64,000 nt of DNA from Girardinichthys multiradiatus (taxonomy: Eukaryota; Chordata; Actinopteri; Cyprinodontiformes; Goodeidae), in contig NC_061797.1 in the NCBI RefSeq assembly GCF_021462225.1, positions 33,754,147-33,818,146 of the forward strand, in the 5' to 3' direction. Shown in pieces: positions 58,401 through 59,900 of the stretch. The notes below the pieces were generated by a model, which worked only from the letters and a program-made list of their open reading frames with translations, had not been told where the DNA came from and made no database searches. How positions within the stretch are numbered: the first letter of the stretch is position 1; every line of letters begins with the position of its first letter. Position numbers and translations under genes: made by a program.

Positions 58401-59900
58401 CTAGCTCTCAAGGTATGACCACAATATTAACCATAATAGACTGTTTCTCCAAATCTTGTCACCTCATCTCTCTTAGGAAACTTCCCTCGGCTTTGCAAAC
58501 AACTGTTGGTCAAGCATGTCTTTCGGCTACACGGCATCCCTCAGGAGATCCTCTCCGATCGTGGAGCCCAGTTCATAACACAAGTATGGAAACAGTTCTG
58601 TGCAGCGCTGGAGGCCAAGGTATCAATCACGTCAGGTTATCACCCACAGTCCAATGGTCCGACTGAGCATATGAATCAAGAACTCGACTCAACTCTAAGA
58701 TGTCTTACTTCCACCAATCCTGTAGATTGTAAGAAATATTTACCGTGGGTAGAATACGCCCACAATGCACTTTTCCTCTGCTACATGACTTTCCCCATTC
58801 GAAATCTCTCTTGGTTACCAGCCCCCCCTCTTTTTCCCACTGACGAAAAAGACATTGCCGTCACCTCTGTTCACCACCATATCCAGCGCTGTAGACCGAT
58901 CTGGAAATCCACCATACAAGCACTCCATCGCACCGCTCAACAAAACAAGATATTTGTTGACAGTAAATGGTCTCCTGCTCCCCAATATCAACCCGGACAA
59001 ACGGTTTGGTTGTCCCTCAGAGACATACCCCTAAAATCCATGTCCAGAAAACTGTCACCCAGATTCATAGGTCCATATGAAATTGAATCTATAATCAGCC
59101 CTACCTCAGTCAGTCTCCGCCTACCTGCCAGCCTCCGCATTCACCCAACTTTTCATGTTTCACAGATCAAGCCTGTGCTCACTAGCACTTTGTGCCCTCC
59201 GGCCGAACCCCCTCCACCAACCCAGGACCTCCAGGGTCATCCAGTTTACTCGGTCCGACAGATCGTAGACTCCCGTCGGCGGGGTAGGGGCTGGCAGTAT
59301 CTTGTCGATTGGGAGGGCTGCGGTCCGAAGGACCATACTTGGGTTCCTAAGTCATTTATTTGTTATCCCTCTTTAATCACTGATTATCTTGCTTCTTTGC
59401 CTTCTTCCTCTTCTCGGCCGCCAGGTGGCGACCGTTGAGGGGAGGATGATGTCGGAGTCTGGGAGTTTGGTTATGTGTTGTTTTTTGCCTGCTGCTTACA
59501 CTTGCAGTTTCCAGTCCCGGTTCCAGTTCCAGTATTCACCTTTTAAATAAACTTGTTAAACTTTTCTCCTGCCTCCTGAGTGTCTCTCTGCATGTGGGTC
59601 AAAAAAATTAAACGAACAATGACAATGCCATCGTTCTATGCAAGAACTACTCAAGATATCTTATTGTAGACAGCGAGGTGAAAAAAAACAAAGTGCAAGG
59701 ATGTATAAAACTCATTTCAATTTTCTTCAGCAAATAACCAAATACAAATGGTAACTGGTAACTTTTAATAAAACTGTAAACTGGACCTTTTACCTGATAA
59801 AGTGGGCTTGGTCCATTAAGTTGATCTGGAGGATCCCAGTCTATCTGAATGGTGGTTGCATTTACAGGATGTAATAGAGGTGAAGACAAACCTGTAGGCG
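1196..59900 (-). CDS. ush2a: ush2a (usherin), internal 17-exon part of the gene
   Basis: Usherin is a very large single-pass extracellular matrix/membrane protein. In vertebrates it forms the ankle links of hair-cell stereocilia and the periciliary complex of photoreceptors, with ADGRV1, whirlin and PDZD7. Seventeen minus-strand exons chain together with matching phases into one frame of 2454 nt. The domain order FN3 end, LamG, LamG, then FN3 repeats is the usherin order. Local motifs agree with the mammalian protein as I recall it: [64 protein letters not shown] and ACTGGGCT. The start and end of the protein lie outside the window. No frameshift or stop is seen, so the gene looks functional. 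Identity is very likely; exon numbers relative to the human gene are not assigned. Confidence 0.93.
1431..1593 (-). CDS. ush2a: ush2a exon p: FN3 body
   Basis: Exon of 163 bp, phase 2 to phase 0. It encodes [40 protein letters not shown], then [23 protein letters not shown] is the FN3 front and L-PGTSY-VTV the back sheet. YNSSDL matches YNSTEL of mammalian usherin. The acceptor tttccag ends at 1594 and the donor is gtgagt (1425-1430). Confidence 0.93.
2640..3057 (+). repeat. possible solo LTR or LTR fragment
   Basis: C/T-rich, moderately GC-rich sequence unlike its surroundings. It has a TATA-like ataaatacc near 2826, long T tracts, and a 3' end (cattgggtccc...cattaca) resembling the ends of fish Ty3/gypsy LTRs. 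I could not find a matching 5' boundary or target duplication, so the left limit is a guess and the call is tentative. Confidence 0.3.
3190..5422 (+). mobile_element. Rex3 (RTE-clade) non-LTR retrotransposon, copy 1, internally deleted
   Basis: Same sequence as the longer Rex3 copy at 25949-28988 but on the plus strand. It starts with the same 5' end (aaccgccaccttaacg) and ends with the same gacgagtacgagtac 3' end. Two internal deletions are visible. One near 3675 joins the start of the endonuclease (GKEPELVQE) directly to its end (RGAELST). One near 4140 removes the first part of the reverse transcriptase. The catalytic FADD box reads FADG, and frames change several times. It is dead. It lies antisense to ush2a in an intron. 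Confidence 0.88.
4206..5476 (+). pseudogene. Rex3 copy 1 reverse transcriptase remnant
   Basis: Remnant of the non-LTR reverse transcriptase that would copy element RNA at the target site. Visible pieces are [59 protein letters not shown] (FADD changed to FADG), [15 protein letters not shown], and the C-terminal block [20 protein letters not shown] with [16 protein letters not shown]. These fall in at least three frames, and a TAA interrupts at about 4979 (LSI then stop). The 5' fingers region is missing. Confidence 0.85.
6112..6190 (+). repeat. short SINE head-like scrap
   Basis: The stretch gtgtagaggtagattgtgca and the bases after it resemble the tRNA-like head of the SINE at 10646-10850 (reverse strand). 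No tail or target duplication is visible. Possible, not certain. Confidence 0.3.
7190..7404. mobile_element. MITE-like element with about 60-bp inverted repeats
   Basis: The left end (7190-7224, core aatcctggtcctcaggaccc) is repeated inverted at 7368-7402 with about one mismatch. The similarity continues inward through catgttttag / ctaaaacatg and the cacctgaatcaaat / aggtgtgtg region. There is no coding capacity, so it is a non-autonomous DNA transposon. This palindromic type is widespread in fish introns; I do not assign a superfamily. Confidence 0.75.
8411..8570 (-). CDS. ush2a: ush2a exon o: FN3 end and start of following FN3
   Basis: Exon of 160 bp, phase 1 to phase 2. It encodes [40 protein letters not shown], then [12 protein letters not shown] and a split Glu. 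The CT-VGCTNSS, AQLPP and LTVLDSRTI stretches closely match mammalian usherin. The acceptor is tttcag (8571-8576) and the donor gtaagc (8405-8410). Confidence 0.94.
8571..9362 (-). other. short ush2a intron, nothing recognised
   Basis: Intron of 792 bp between exons n and o. AT-rich, with no repeat or coding sequence recognised. Confidence 0.7.
9363..9448 (-). CDS. ush2a: ush2a exon n: FN3 central strands
   Basis: Exon of 86 bp, phase 2 to phase 1. It completes the Arg codon and reads [20 protein letters not shown] then KNRQHNIT and a split Gly. PNG-I--Y-LY is the classic FN3 C strand. The acceptor gatag ends at 9449 and the donor is gtaaac. NIT is a possible glycosylation site. Confidence 0.92.
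10633..10645. repeat. left target-site duplication of the SINE
   Basis: CAACTACATAGCT, identical to 10851-10863 on the other side of the SINE. Confidence 0.88.
10646..10850 (-). mobile_element. tRNA-derived SINE with target duplication
   Basis: Read on the minus strand it starts GGCGCGGCGCTGGTGGTGTA with a box-A-like tRNA promoter (GTGTAGGGTTTAAGCGCG) and a box-B-like GGTCCGAGT about 50 bp later. It ends in AATAAAGGCCTCTGGTGCTGC and a run of A. It is bounded by a perfect 13-bp direct repeat, CAACTACATAGCT, at 10633-10645 and 10851-10863. This is the signature of LINE-assisted retroposition. It is much more GC-rich than its surroundings. Confidence 0.85.
10851..10863. repeat. right target-site duplication of the SINE
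   Basis: CAACTACATAGCT, identical to 10633-10645. It marks the exact right edge of the SINE insertion. Confidence 0.88.
11091..11166 (-). CDS. ush2a: ush2a exon m: start of next FN3 domain
   Basis: Exon of 76 bp, phase 1 to phase 2. It encodes [20 protein letters not shown] then EPPS and the first two bases of an Arg codon. This is the A and B strand of an FN3 domain with the conserved W-PP. The acceptor ttcag ends at 11167 and the donor is gtaag (11086-11090). Confidence 0.9.
11980..13612 (-). mobile_element. Tc1/mariner transposon with about 270-bp terminal inverted repeats
   Basis: The left end (tacagtacagaccaaaagtt) and right end (aacgtttggtctgttctgta) are inverted copies starting at a TA dinucleotide, the Tc1/mariner target. 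The inverted similarity runs from 11980 to about 12250 and from about 13340 to 13612. The inner third of each repeat carries the last 35 or so codons of the transposase, so the element holds that segment twice in opposite directions. It contains one transposase gene (12143-13195) with a single stop. Confidence 0.9.
12143..13195 (-). pseudogene. Tc1-like transposase with one nonsense codon and altered catalytic residue
   Basis: Cut-and-paste transposase of 350 codons from [20 protein letters not shown] to GGYFEEPRI. The N-terminal paired-type HTH half (13195-12785) and the DDE half stay in one frame, interrupted only by TAG at 12782-12784, where Trp is likely (RLV-stop-AKEHKGW). Catalytic motifs: D1 in [12 protein letters not shown]; the D2 position reads QQENDPKH, with Glu (12455-12457) where relatives have Asp; E3 is in [11 protein letters not shown]. 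Thirty-eight residues separate the D2 position from E3, against 34 in ordinary Tc1. Inactive as it stands. Confidence 0.88.
13863..14003 (-). CDS. ush2a: ush2a exon l: FN3 domain, second half
   Basis: Exon of 141 bp, phase 1 to phase 1. It encodes [20 protein letters not shown] then [20 protein letters not shown] and FKTPEE plus a split Gly. L-GL-P-T-Y-V-V--C---GCTES is the second sheet of the FN3 domain with the usherin-type Cys pair. The loop [12 protein letters not shown] is acidic and seems longer than the human segment as I recall it. The acceptor ttcag precedes 14003. Confidence 0.93.
14285..14600 (+). repeat. tRNA-type interspersed repeat, copy 1 (degenerate)
   Basis: The order of short blocks is ggactgttgcctta (box-A side), gggtttaaatcccaa (box-B side), tggagtttgtatgttctt, then aattgcccttagta. 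These are the same blocks, in opposite orientation, as the repeats at 37415-37775 and 43370-43610. The blocks are well known from a common fish repeat with an internal tRNA-like promoter. It ends in a C14 tract (14586-14599). Confidence 0.6.
14586..14599. repeat. poly-C tract
   Basis: Fourteen consecutive C at the end of the preceding repeat, a site prone to length change and to sequencing error. Confidence 0.9.
14628..16239 (+). mobile_element. Tc1-like transposon, family B, copy A
   Basis: Element of 1612 bp starting TACAGGTCCTTCTCAAAATA and ending with its inverse (tattttgagaaggacctgta). The inverted repeats are about 200 bp long (14628-14826 and 16034-16239). Same family as the copies at 33286-34892 and 52867-54479, which allows direct comparison. 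The transposase is broken (see 14958-15960). Confidence 0.93.
14958..15960 (+). pseudogene. Tc1-like transposase, copy A, broken
   Basis: Starts [20 protein letters not shown], as in the intact copy C. It has a TGA at codon 31 (15048-15050, after KEISE), a second TGA replacing the Trp of NWPANSP (15741-15743), and a 2-bp deletion near 15806 in the segment after the [10 protein letters not shown] motif. The three DDE residues are otherwise recognisable ([28 protein letters not shown]). It cannot make a full protein. Confidence 0.92.
17947..18135 (-). CDS. ush2a: ush2a exon k: FN3 domain, first half
   Basis: Exon of 189 bp, phase 1 to phase 1. It encodes [40 protein letters not shown], then [20 protein letters not shown] and FT. 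The V-W--P---GPID-Y-LKAY pattern is the front sheet of an FN3 domain, and NGNFTG matches the NTSNLTG region of mammalian usherin. The acceptor tag ends at 18136; the donor is gtaaaa. Confidence 0.93.
18221..18962 (+). mobile_element. solo LTR (742 bp) of an LTR retrotransposon
   Basis: Starts TGTCCACGGT and ends ATTATGACA (TG...CA), and is bounded by a perfect 5-bp direct repeat, AAAAG, at 18216-18220 and 18963-18967. An AATAAA signal sits near 18888, as expected in an R region. No internal gag or pol sequence is present, so this is the product of recombination between two LTRs. Strand is inferred from the AATAAA. Confidence 0.85.
19000..20225 (-). mobile_element. degenerate Tc1-like element, distant relative of family B
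   Basis: Read on the minus strand it keeps pieces of a Tc1 transposase: [20 protein letters not shown], a [20 protein letters not shown] block (catalytic E replaced by V), and a stretch like KAAIEASW. The flanks near 20085-20225 and 19000-19230 look like decayed inverted repeats. Many stops and frameshifts. The same type of element is present as a scrap at 22075-22440. Confidence 0.75.
21440..21514 (-). CDS. ush2a: ush2a exon j: 75-bp FN3 strand exon
   Basis: Short exon, phase 1 to phase 1. After the split Glu codon it reads [20 protein letters not shown] then GRSC and a split Gly. This aligns with the EYLYRVIAS-EGG--YS-W-RGRT segment expected after QPFT. The acceptor is weak: the upstream sequence is A-rich and ends aag, with a second AG straight after it. 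The first AG is required to keep the frame. The donor is gtaaag (21434-21439). The exon is a multiple of three, so skipping would not break the frame. Confidence 0.85.
21545..21568. repeat. short (GGT)n microsatellite followed by poly-G
   Basis: Several GGT units then a run of G, lying just upstream (in gene direction) of the 75-bp ush2a exon j acceptor. On the transcript strand this is a (CCA)n stretch. Confidence 0.8.
22075..22440 (+). mobile_element. Tc1-like 3' end scrap
   Basis: Encodes, with stops, the transposase C-terminus ([10 protein letters not shown], then [14 protein letters not shown]) followed by sequence resembling an inverted repeat end (near 22320-22405). Similar to the element at 19000-20225 but in the opposite orientation. 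The 5' part is absent. Confidence 0.7.
22523..22747 (-). CDS. ush2a: ush2a exon i: end of LamG2 and start of next FN3-like unit
   Basis: Exon of 225 bp, phase 1 to phase 1. It begins [20 protein letters not shown] and contains [12 protein letters not shown], which closes LamG2, then [18 protein letters not shown] and SLQPFTG. The VNLDGCP and NCRGNDS-LVY motifs match mammalian usherin. The acceptor cag is at 22748-22750; the donor gtaaca follows the final G. Confidence 0.94.
23226..23505 (-). CDS. ush2a: ush2a exon h: LamG2 core
   Basis: Exon of 280 bp, phase 0 to phase 1, the longest here. It encodes [20 protein letters not shown], a [20 protein letters not shown] segment, then [17 protein letters not shown] and a short tail ending SHKHG. 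The C-DG-W-----K-G and LYLGGVP motifs are LamG features. The acceptor ttttccag ends at 23506 and the donor is gtaag (23221-23225). An acidic/alanine stretch ([12 protein letters not shown]) occupies the loop before the LYLGG strand. Confidence 0.93.
23608..23738 (-). CDS. ush2a: ush2a exon g: start of LamG2
   Basis: Exon of 131 bp, phase 1 to phase 0. It encodes [20 protein letters not shown] then [20 protein letters not shown] and CML. The pattern FEISM-FRT--L-ALLLF-Y is the opening of the second laminin G domain. The acceptor gcag ends at 23739 and the donor is gtaaga (23602-23607). Only about 100 bp of intron separates it from the next exon. Confidence 0.93.
24221..24409 (-). CDS. ush2a: ush2a exon f: end of LamG1 and inter-LamG linker
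   Basis: Exon of 189 bp, phase 1 to phase 1. It encodes [40 protein letters not shown], then [20 protein letters not shown] and GD. GF-GCLRD-- closes LamG1, with its disulfide Cys; the Y-SWEGCP motif marks the second Cys before LamG2. The match to mammalian usherin is especially clear here. The acceptor ccag precedes 24409 and the donor is gtagga (24215-24220). Confidence 0.94.
25168..25269 (-). CDS. ush2a: ush2a exon e: LamG1, LFIGGLP strand
   Basis: Exon of 102 bp, phase 1 to phase 1. It encodes [20 protein letters not shown] followed by [13 protein letters not shown], flanked by split Gly codons. G-FIGGLP is the conserved penultimate strand of a laminin G domain. The acceptor ccag ends at 25270 and the donor is gtaaat. 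Length and phase allow in-frame skipping, but nothing in the sequence suggests this happens. Confidence 0.92.
25505..25948 (+). mobile_element. L1-like LINE, 5' fragment, interrupted by Rex3
   Basis: Encodes part of the region downstream of the reverse transcriptase of an L1/Tx1-type [33 protein letters not shown]-like and [15 protein letters not shown] blocks, then [16 protein letters not shown] frameshift occurs near 25760. The reading continues on the far side of the Rex3 element at 28989, which shows the two fragments were once one. 5' truncated, as is usual for LINEs. Confidence 0.75.
25980..27525 (-). pseudogene. Rex3 copy 2 reverse transcriptase, broken
   Basis: Fragments in several frames. 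One holds [20 protein letters not shown], the [14 protein letters not shown] region, [15 protein letters not shown] and [15 protein letters not shown] (27525-26965). Then [10 protein letters not shown] and [10 protein letters not shown], with the catalytic FADD box intact at 26758-26769. Then [15 protein letters not shown] and the C-terminal [20 protein letters not shown] block ending at 25980. Stops and frameshifts separate the pieces. Confidence 0.85.
27734..28810 (-). pseudogene. Rex3 copy 2 APE-type endonuclease
   Basis: Long open frame (358 codons) with apurinic-endonuclease-type motifs: [16 protein letters not shown] near the start, [35 protein letters not shown], and the final [15 protein letters not shown]. 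The final motif should read TDHH-V: the catalytic His after the Asp is Tyr here. It would nick target DNA to prime reverse transcription. The downstream reverse transcriptase is not in frame, so the protein is not complete. Confidence 0.82.
28989..29540 (+). mobile_element. L1-like LINE, 3' fragment
   Basis: Continues the L1-like protein after the Rex3 insertion: [19 protein letters not shown], then [17 protein letters not shown], a frameshift near 29190, and [20 protein letters not shown], a C-terminal Cys-His-type motif. The tail contains [18 protein letters not shown] and [11 protein letters not shown], with the stop at 29534-29536. The C-terminal frame (29180-29536) is open. Confidence 0.8.
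29700..30540 (-). mobile_element. degenerate Tc1-like element
   Basis: On the minus strand it retains a [18 protein letters not shown] HTH piece, a [10 protein letters not shown] motif after WPNQYPYLN (the E3 region of the DDE domain), and [18 protein letters not shown]. These are typical Tc1 transposase blocks, in several frames with stops. A 25-bp tandem duplication (30042-30090) lies in the middle of the E3 region. The ends are not clear. Confidence 0.75.
30042..30090. repeat. 25-bp tandem duplication
   Basis: The unit tgcagaaacttgacatgctt plus ctta occurs twice in direct order with one base between, within the Tc1 remnant. A replication-slippage product. Confidence 0.9.
31246..31372 (-). 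CDS. ush2a: ush2a exon d: LamG1, DGQWH strand
   Basis: Exon of 127 bp, phase 0 to phase 1. It encodes [20 protein letters not shown], then [20 protein letters not shown] and YS plus a split Gly. The DGQWH-I---R motif is a hallmark of laminin G domains. The acceptor is tag (31373-31375) after a T-rich tract; the donor is gtaac (31241-31245). Confidence 0.93.
32485..33240 (+). mobile_element. Sleeping Beauty-type Tc1 remnant
   Basis: The left end contains agaagtttacatacactaag, close to the inverted-repeat start of Sleeping Beauty-type salmonid/fish Tc1 elements. Downstream, degenerate coding pieces such as [19 protein letters not shown] resemble the FGHNDH-Y-WRKKGEA block of those transposases. 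The right end is missing. Heavily mutated. Confidence 0.7.
33286..34892 (-). mobile_element. Tc1-like transposon, family B, copy B
   Basis: Element of 1607 bp with both inverted repeats (TACAGGTCCTTCTCAAAATA type) present, transposase on the minus strand. Same family as copies A and C. The left repeat carries a small deletion relative to the others (near 33325). Confidence 0.93.
33558..34562 (-). pseudogene. Tc1-like transposase, copy B, one stop
   Basis: Full-length, 1005 nt, same start and end as copy C. It is open except for TGA at codon 31 (34470-34472), the same codon as in copy A. The DDE residues are all present: [17 protein letters not shown] and [11 protein letters not shown] with 34 residues between D2 and E3. 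From the Met of the [10 protein letters not shown] block (34421) a 287-residue protein could be made, but it lacks the first HTH. Confidence 0.9.
37415..37775 (-). repeat. tRNA-type interspersed repeat, copy 2
   Basis: Best-preserved copy. On the plus strand it reads from ccatccatcgtctatacaag through aagggcaatttagagagacc, ttttggactgtgggagaagc and ggggagaacacgcagaaaga to tgggatttgaacccaggacc. The last block, read on the minus strand, is a tRNA-like box B, and gtagcacacttgctttggag next to it is the box-A side. Common in fish genomes. Confidence 0.72.
37947..38077 (-). CDS. ush2a: ush2a exon c: LamG1 beta-sandwich core
   Basis: Exon of 131 bp, phase 1 to phase 0. The split Gly codon joins exon b to [20 protein letters not shown], then [20 protein letters not shown] and DPQ. 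This is the typical LamG pattern F-T--P-GLL-----, -LA--L-NG---F. The acceptor is tag (38078-38080) and the donor gtactg (37941-37946). The introns on both sides are among the longest in the window (10.9 and 6.6 kb). Confidence 0.93.
39146..39162. repeat. poly-T tract
   Basis: Seventeen consecutive T in AT-rich intron sequence. Confidence 0.9.
42400..42709 (+). repeat. possible LTR 3' part
   Basis: A GC-richer block with a TATA-like gggataaaaagg (42420), a downstream aaataaa (42625) and an end ttttgggctgggtcgtaaca, which resembles the 3' end of fish LTRs. No matching 5' end or target duplication was found, so this is tentative. Confidence 0.3.
43370..43610 (-). repeat. tRNA-type interspersed repeat, copy 3
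   Basis: Contains gggtacaccctgccagtcca, aagggcaatttagagagacc and gagaacatgcaaactccatg, then an aatttgaatccaggacc box-B side: the same block order as copy 2. Its right end is joined directly to a Tc1 scrap. Confidence 0.7.
43610..44200 (-). mobile_element. Tc1-like element with large internal deletion
   Basis: On the minus strand the HTH region is visible ([20 protein letters not shown], then [17 protein letters not shown]), preceded by decayed inverted-repeat sequence (43890-44200). At the other end a short MLWHDLKVP piece belongs to the E3 region, so most of the catalytic domain has been deleted. Same family as the remnant at 49440-50115. Confidence 0.72.
48994..49117 (-). CDS. ush2a: ush2a exon b: linker and start of LamG1
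   Basis: Exon of 124 bp, phase 0 to phase 1. It encodes [20 protein letters not shown] followed by [12 protein letters not shown] and [10 protein letters not shown]. The GTRFPG-YY-FP motif is the lead-in to the first laminin G domain of usherin. It is not covered by a long open frame because it is short and both flanks close quickly; I found it from the acceptor cag (49118-49120) and donor gta (48991-48993). NNTD and similar sites may carry glycans. Confidence 0.92.
49440..50115 (+). mobile_element. degenerate Tc1-like element
   Basis: Plus-strand remnant: [16 protein letters not shown] HTH, gaccttttgggaaatatttt (the FWEN region before D1), tagtatgatggcctggggct (MAWG block), ggaaccataaattctgctct and aggattcctccacagtgatg near the C-terminus, then an inverted-repeat end near 50066-50115. 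Several internal segments are missing and all frames are broken. Confidence 0.7.
52400..52445. repeat. (AC)n microsatellite, about 22 units
   Basis: Uninterrupted AC dinucleotide run, likely polymorphic in length. Confidence 0.95.
52650..52654. repeat. left target-site duplication of the gypsy element
   Basis: ATACC, pairs with ATGCC at 59625-59629 (one transition). Confidence 0.7.
52867..54479 (-). mobile_element. Tc1-like transposon, family B, copy C (intact)
   Basis: Element of 1613 bp with complete inverted repeats of about 200 bp, bounded by TA at each side, inserted inside the 5' LTR of the gypsy element. The transposase on the minus strand is unbroken. Of the three copies of this family here, only this one could encode an active protein. 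Confidence 0.95.
53146..54150 (-). CDS. Tc1-like DD34E transposase, intact, 334 aa
   Basis: Cut-and-paste transposase. I chose the Met at 54148-54150 ([20 protein letters not shown]) because the same start is used in copies A and B; an in-frame Met 34 codons upstream lies in the non-coding part. An N-terminal paired-type HTH (residues about 1-120) includes [20 protein letters not shown] and a GRKKCGRKR basic segment. The DDE domain has D1 in [14 protein letters not shown]2 in [12 protein letters not shown] and E3 in [11 protein letters not shown], with exactly 34 residues between D2 and E3. It ends [15 protein letters not shown]. Length and motifs match active Tc1 transposases; activity itself is not shown. 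Confidence 0.93.
   Translation of the reverse strand: MGKTADLTAVQKATIDTLKQEGKTQKEISEQIGCSQSAVSRHLSGKSVGRKKCGRKRCTTRRGDQTLRKIVEKGRFQTLGDLRKQWTESGVETSRATVHRRVQEMGYRCRIPQVKPLLNQKQRQKRLTWATEKQHWTVAQWSKVLFSDESKFCMSFGNQGARVWRKTGEKEMPKCQKSSVKYPQSVMVWGAVSAAGVGPLCFIKGRVNAASYQEILEHFMLPSAEKLYGDEYFIFQHDLAPAHSAKTTGKWFTDHGITVLNWPANSPDLNPIENLWYIGKRTLRDSRPNTLDELKAAIEASWTSIRPQQCHRLIASMPRRIEAVISAKGFPSKY
55147..56143 (+). pseudogene. gypsy gag remnant
   Basis: Structural protein region. The ATG at 55147 overlaps the last bases of the LTR. The capsid-like part contains [20 protein letters not shown] and [21 protein letters not shown] one-base insertion near 55815 closes the frame (LKG then stop), and another stop occurs at about 55910. 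The zinc-knuckle region reads [14 protein letters not shown]: the His of the CX2CX4HX4C motif has become Tyr. It would not yield a working Gag protein. Confidence 0.87.
56150..59438 (+). pseudogene. gypsy pol remnant: protease, RT, RNase H, integrase, chromodomain
   Basis: Domains in order. The aspartic protease motif LIDSGFEQN is at 56242-56268. RT follows with [15 protein letters not shown], then motif A as [11 protein letters not shown] (the Asp is His at 56990-56992) and an intact YLDD box (57180-57191). RNase H has [10 protein letters not shown] and [10 protein letters not shown]. Integrase has an HPGTSRT/CSVCACN zinc region, [19 protein letters not shown] (Asp at 58557-58559) and PTEHMNQEL. 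The C-terminal chromodomain is [20 protein letters not shown] plus [14 protein letters not shown]. Breaks: TAA near 56777, shifts near 57103, 57570 and 58500, and TGA at 58139. The last frame, from 58506, is open to 59438. Confidence 0.9.
59436..59449 (+). other. polypurine tract of the gypsy element
   Basis: The purine-rich gaggggaggatga directly before the TG of the 3' LTR is where plus-strand DNA synthesis starts in LTR retrotransposons. Confidence 0.7.
59450..59624 (+). repeat. 3' LTR of the gypsy element, internally deleted (175 bp)
   Basis: The first 54 bp match 52655-52708 and the last 121 bp match 55032-55152; everything between is missing (about 0.7 kb after subtracting the Tc1). 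By eye there are about 10 differences in the 175 aligned positions. It has AATAAA near 59546. Confidence 0.87.
59625..59629. repeat. right target-site duplication of the gypsy element
   Basis: ATGCC, pairs with ATACC at 52650-52654. Confidence 0.7.
59794..59900 (-). CDS. ush2a: ush2a exon a: first half of an FN3 domain before LamG1
   Basis: Exon of 107 bp, entering in phase 1 and leaving in phase 0. It reads [19 protein letters not shown], then [17 protein letters not shown]: the A-B-C strand part of an FN3 domain with the conserved W and the P-N-G turn. NATT is a possible N-glycosylation site. The acceptor is a T-rich tract ending in cag (59901-59903) and the donor is gta (59791-59793). It is the most 5' exon in the window; the exon before it lies more than 4 kb upstream, outside the window. 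Confidence 0.9.

Larger units (their letters stand above)
52655..59624 (+). mobile_element. Ty3/gypsy chromodomain LTR retrotransposon with nested Tc1
   Basis: The 5' LTR starts TGTCGGAGTCTGGG at 52655 and the 3' LTR starts with the same sequence at 59450; both end in ATGACA. The flanking 5-bp sequences are ATACC (52650-52654) and ATGCC (59625-59629), a target duplication with one change. Between the LTRs lie gag, protease, reverse transcriptase, RNase H, integrase and a C-terminal chromodomain in the Ty3/gypsy order. Frameshifts and stops break the frames, so the copy is dead. It is antisense to ush2a. Confidence 0.93.
49118..59793 (-). other. ush2a intron (10.7 kb) with a gypsy element
   Basis: Outside the listed elements, 50116-52399 is AT-rich with no recognised repeat. 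The gypsy element and its Tc1 passenger make up about 7 kb of this intron. Confidence 0.75.
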
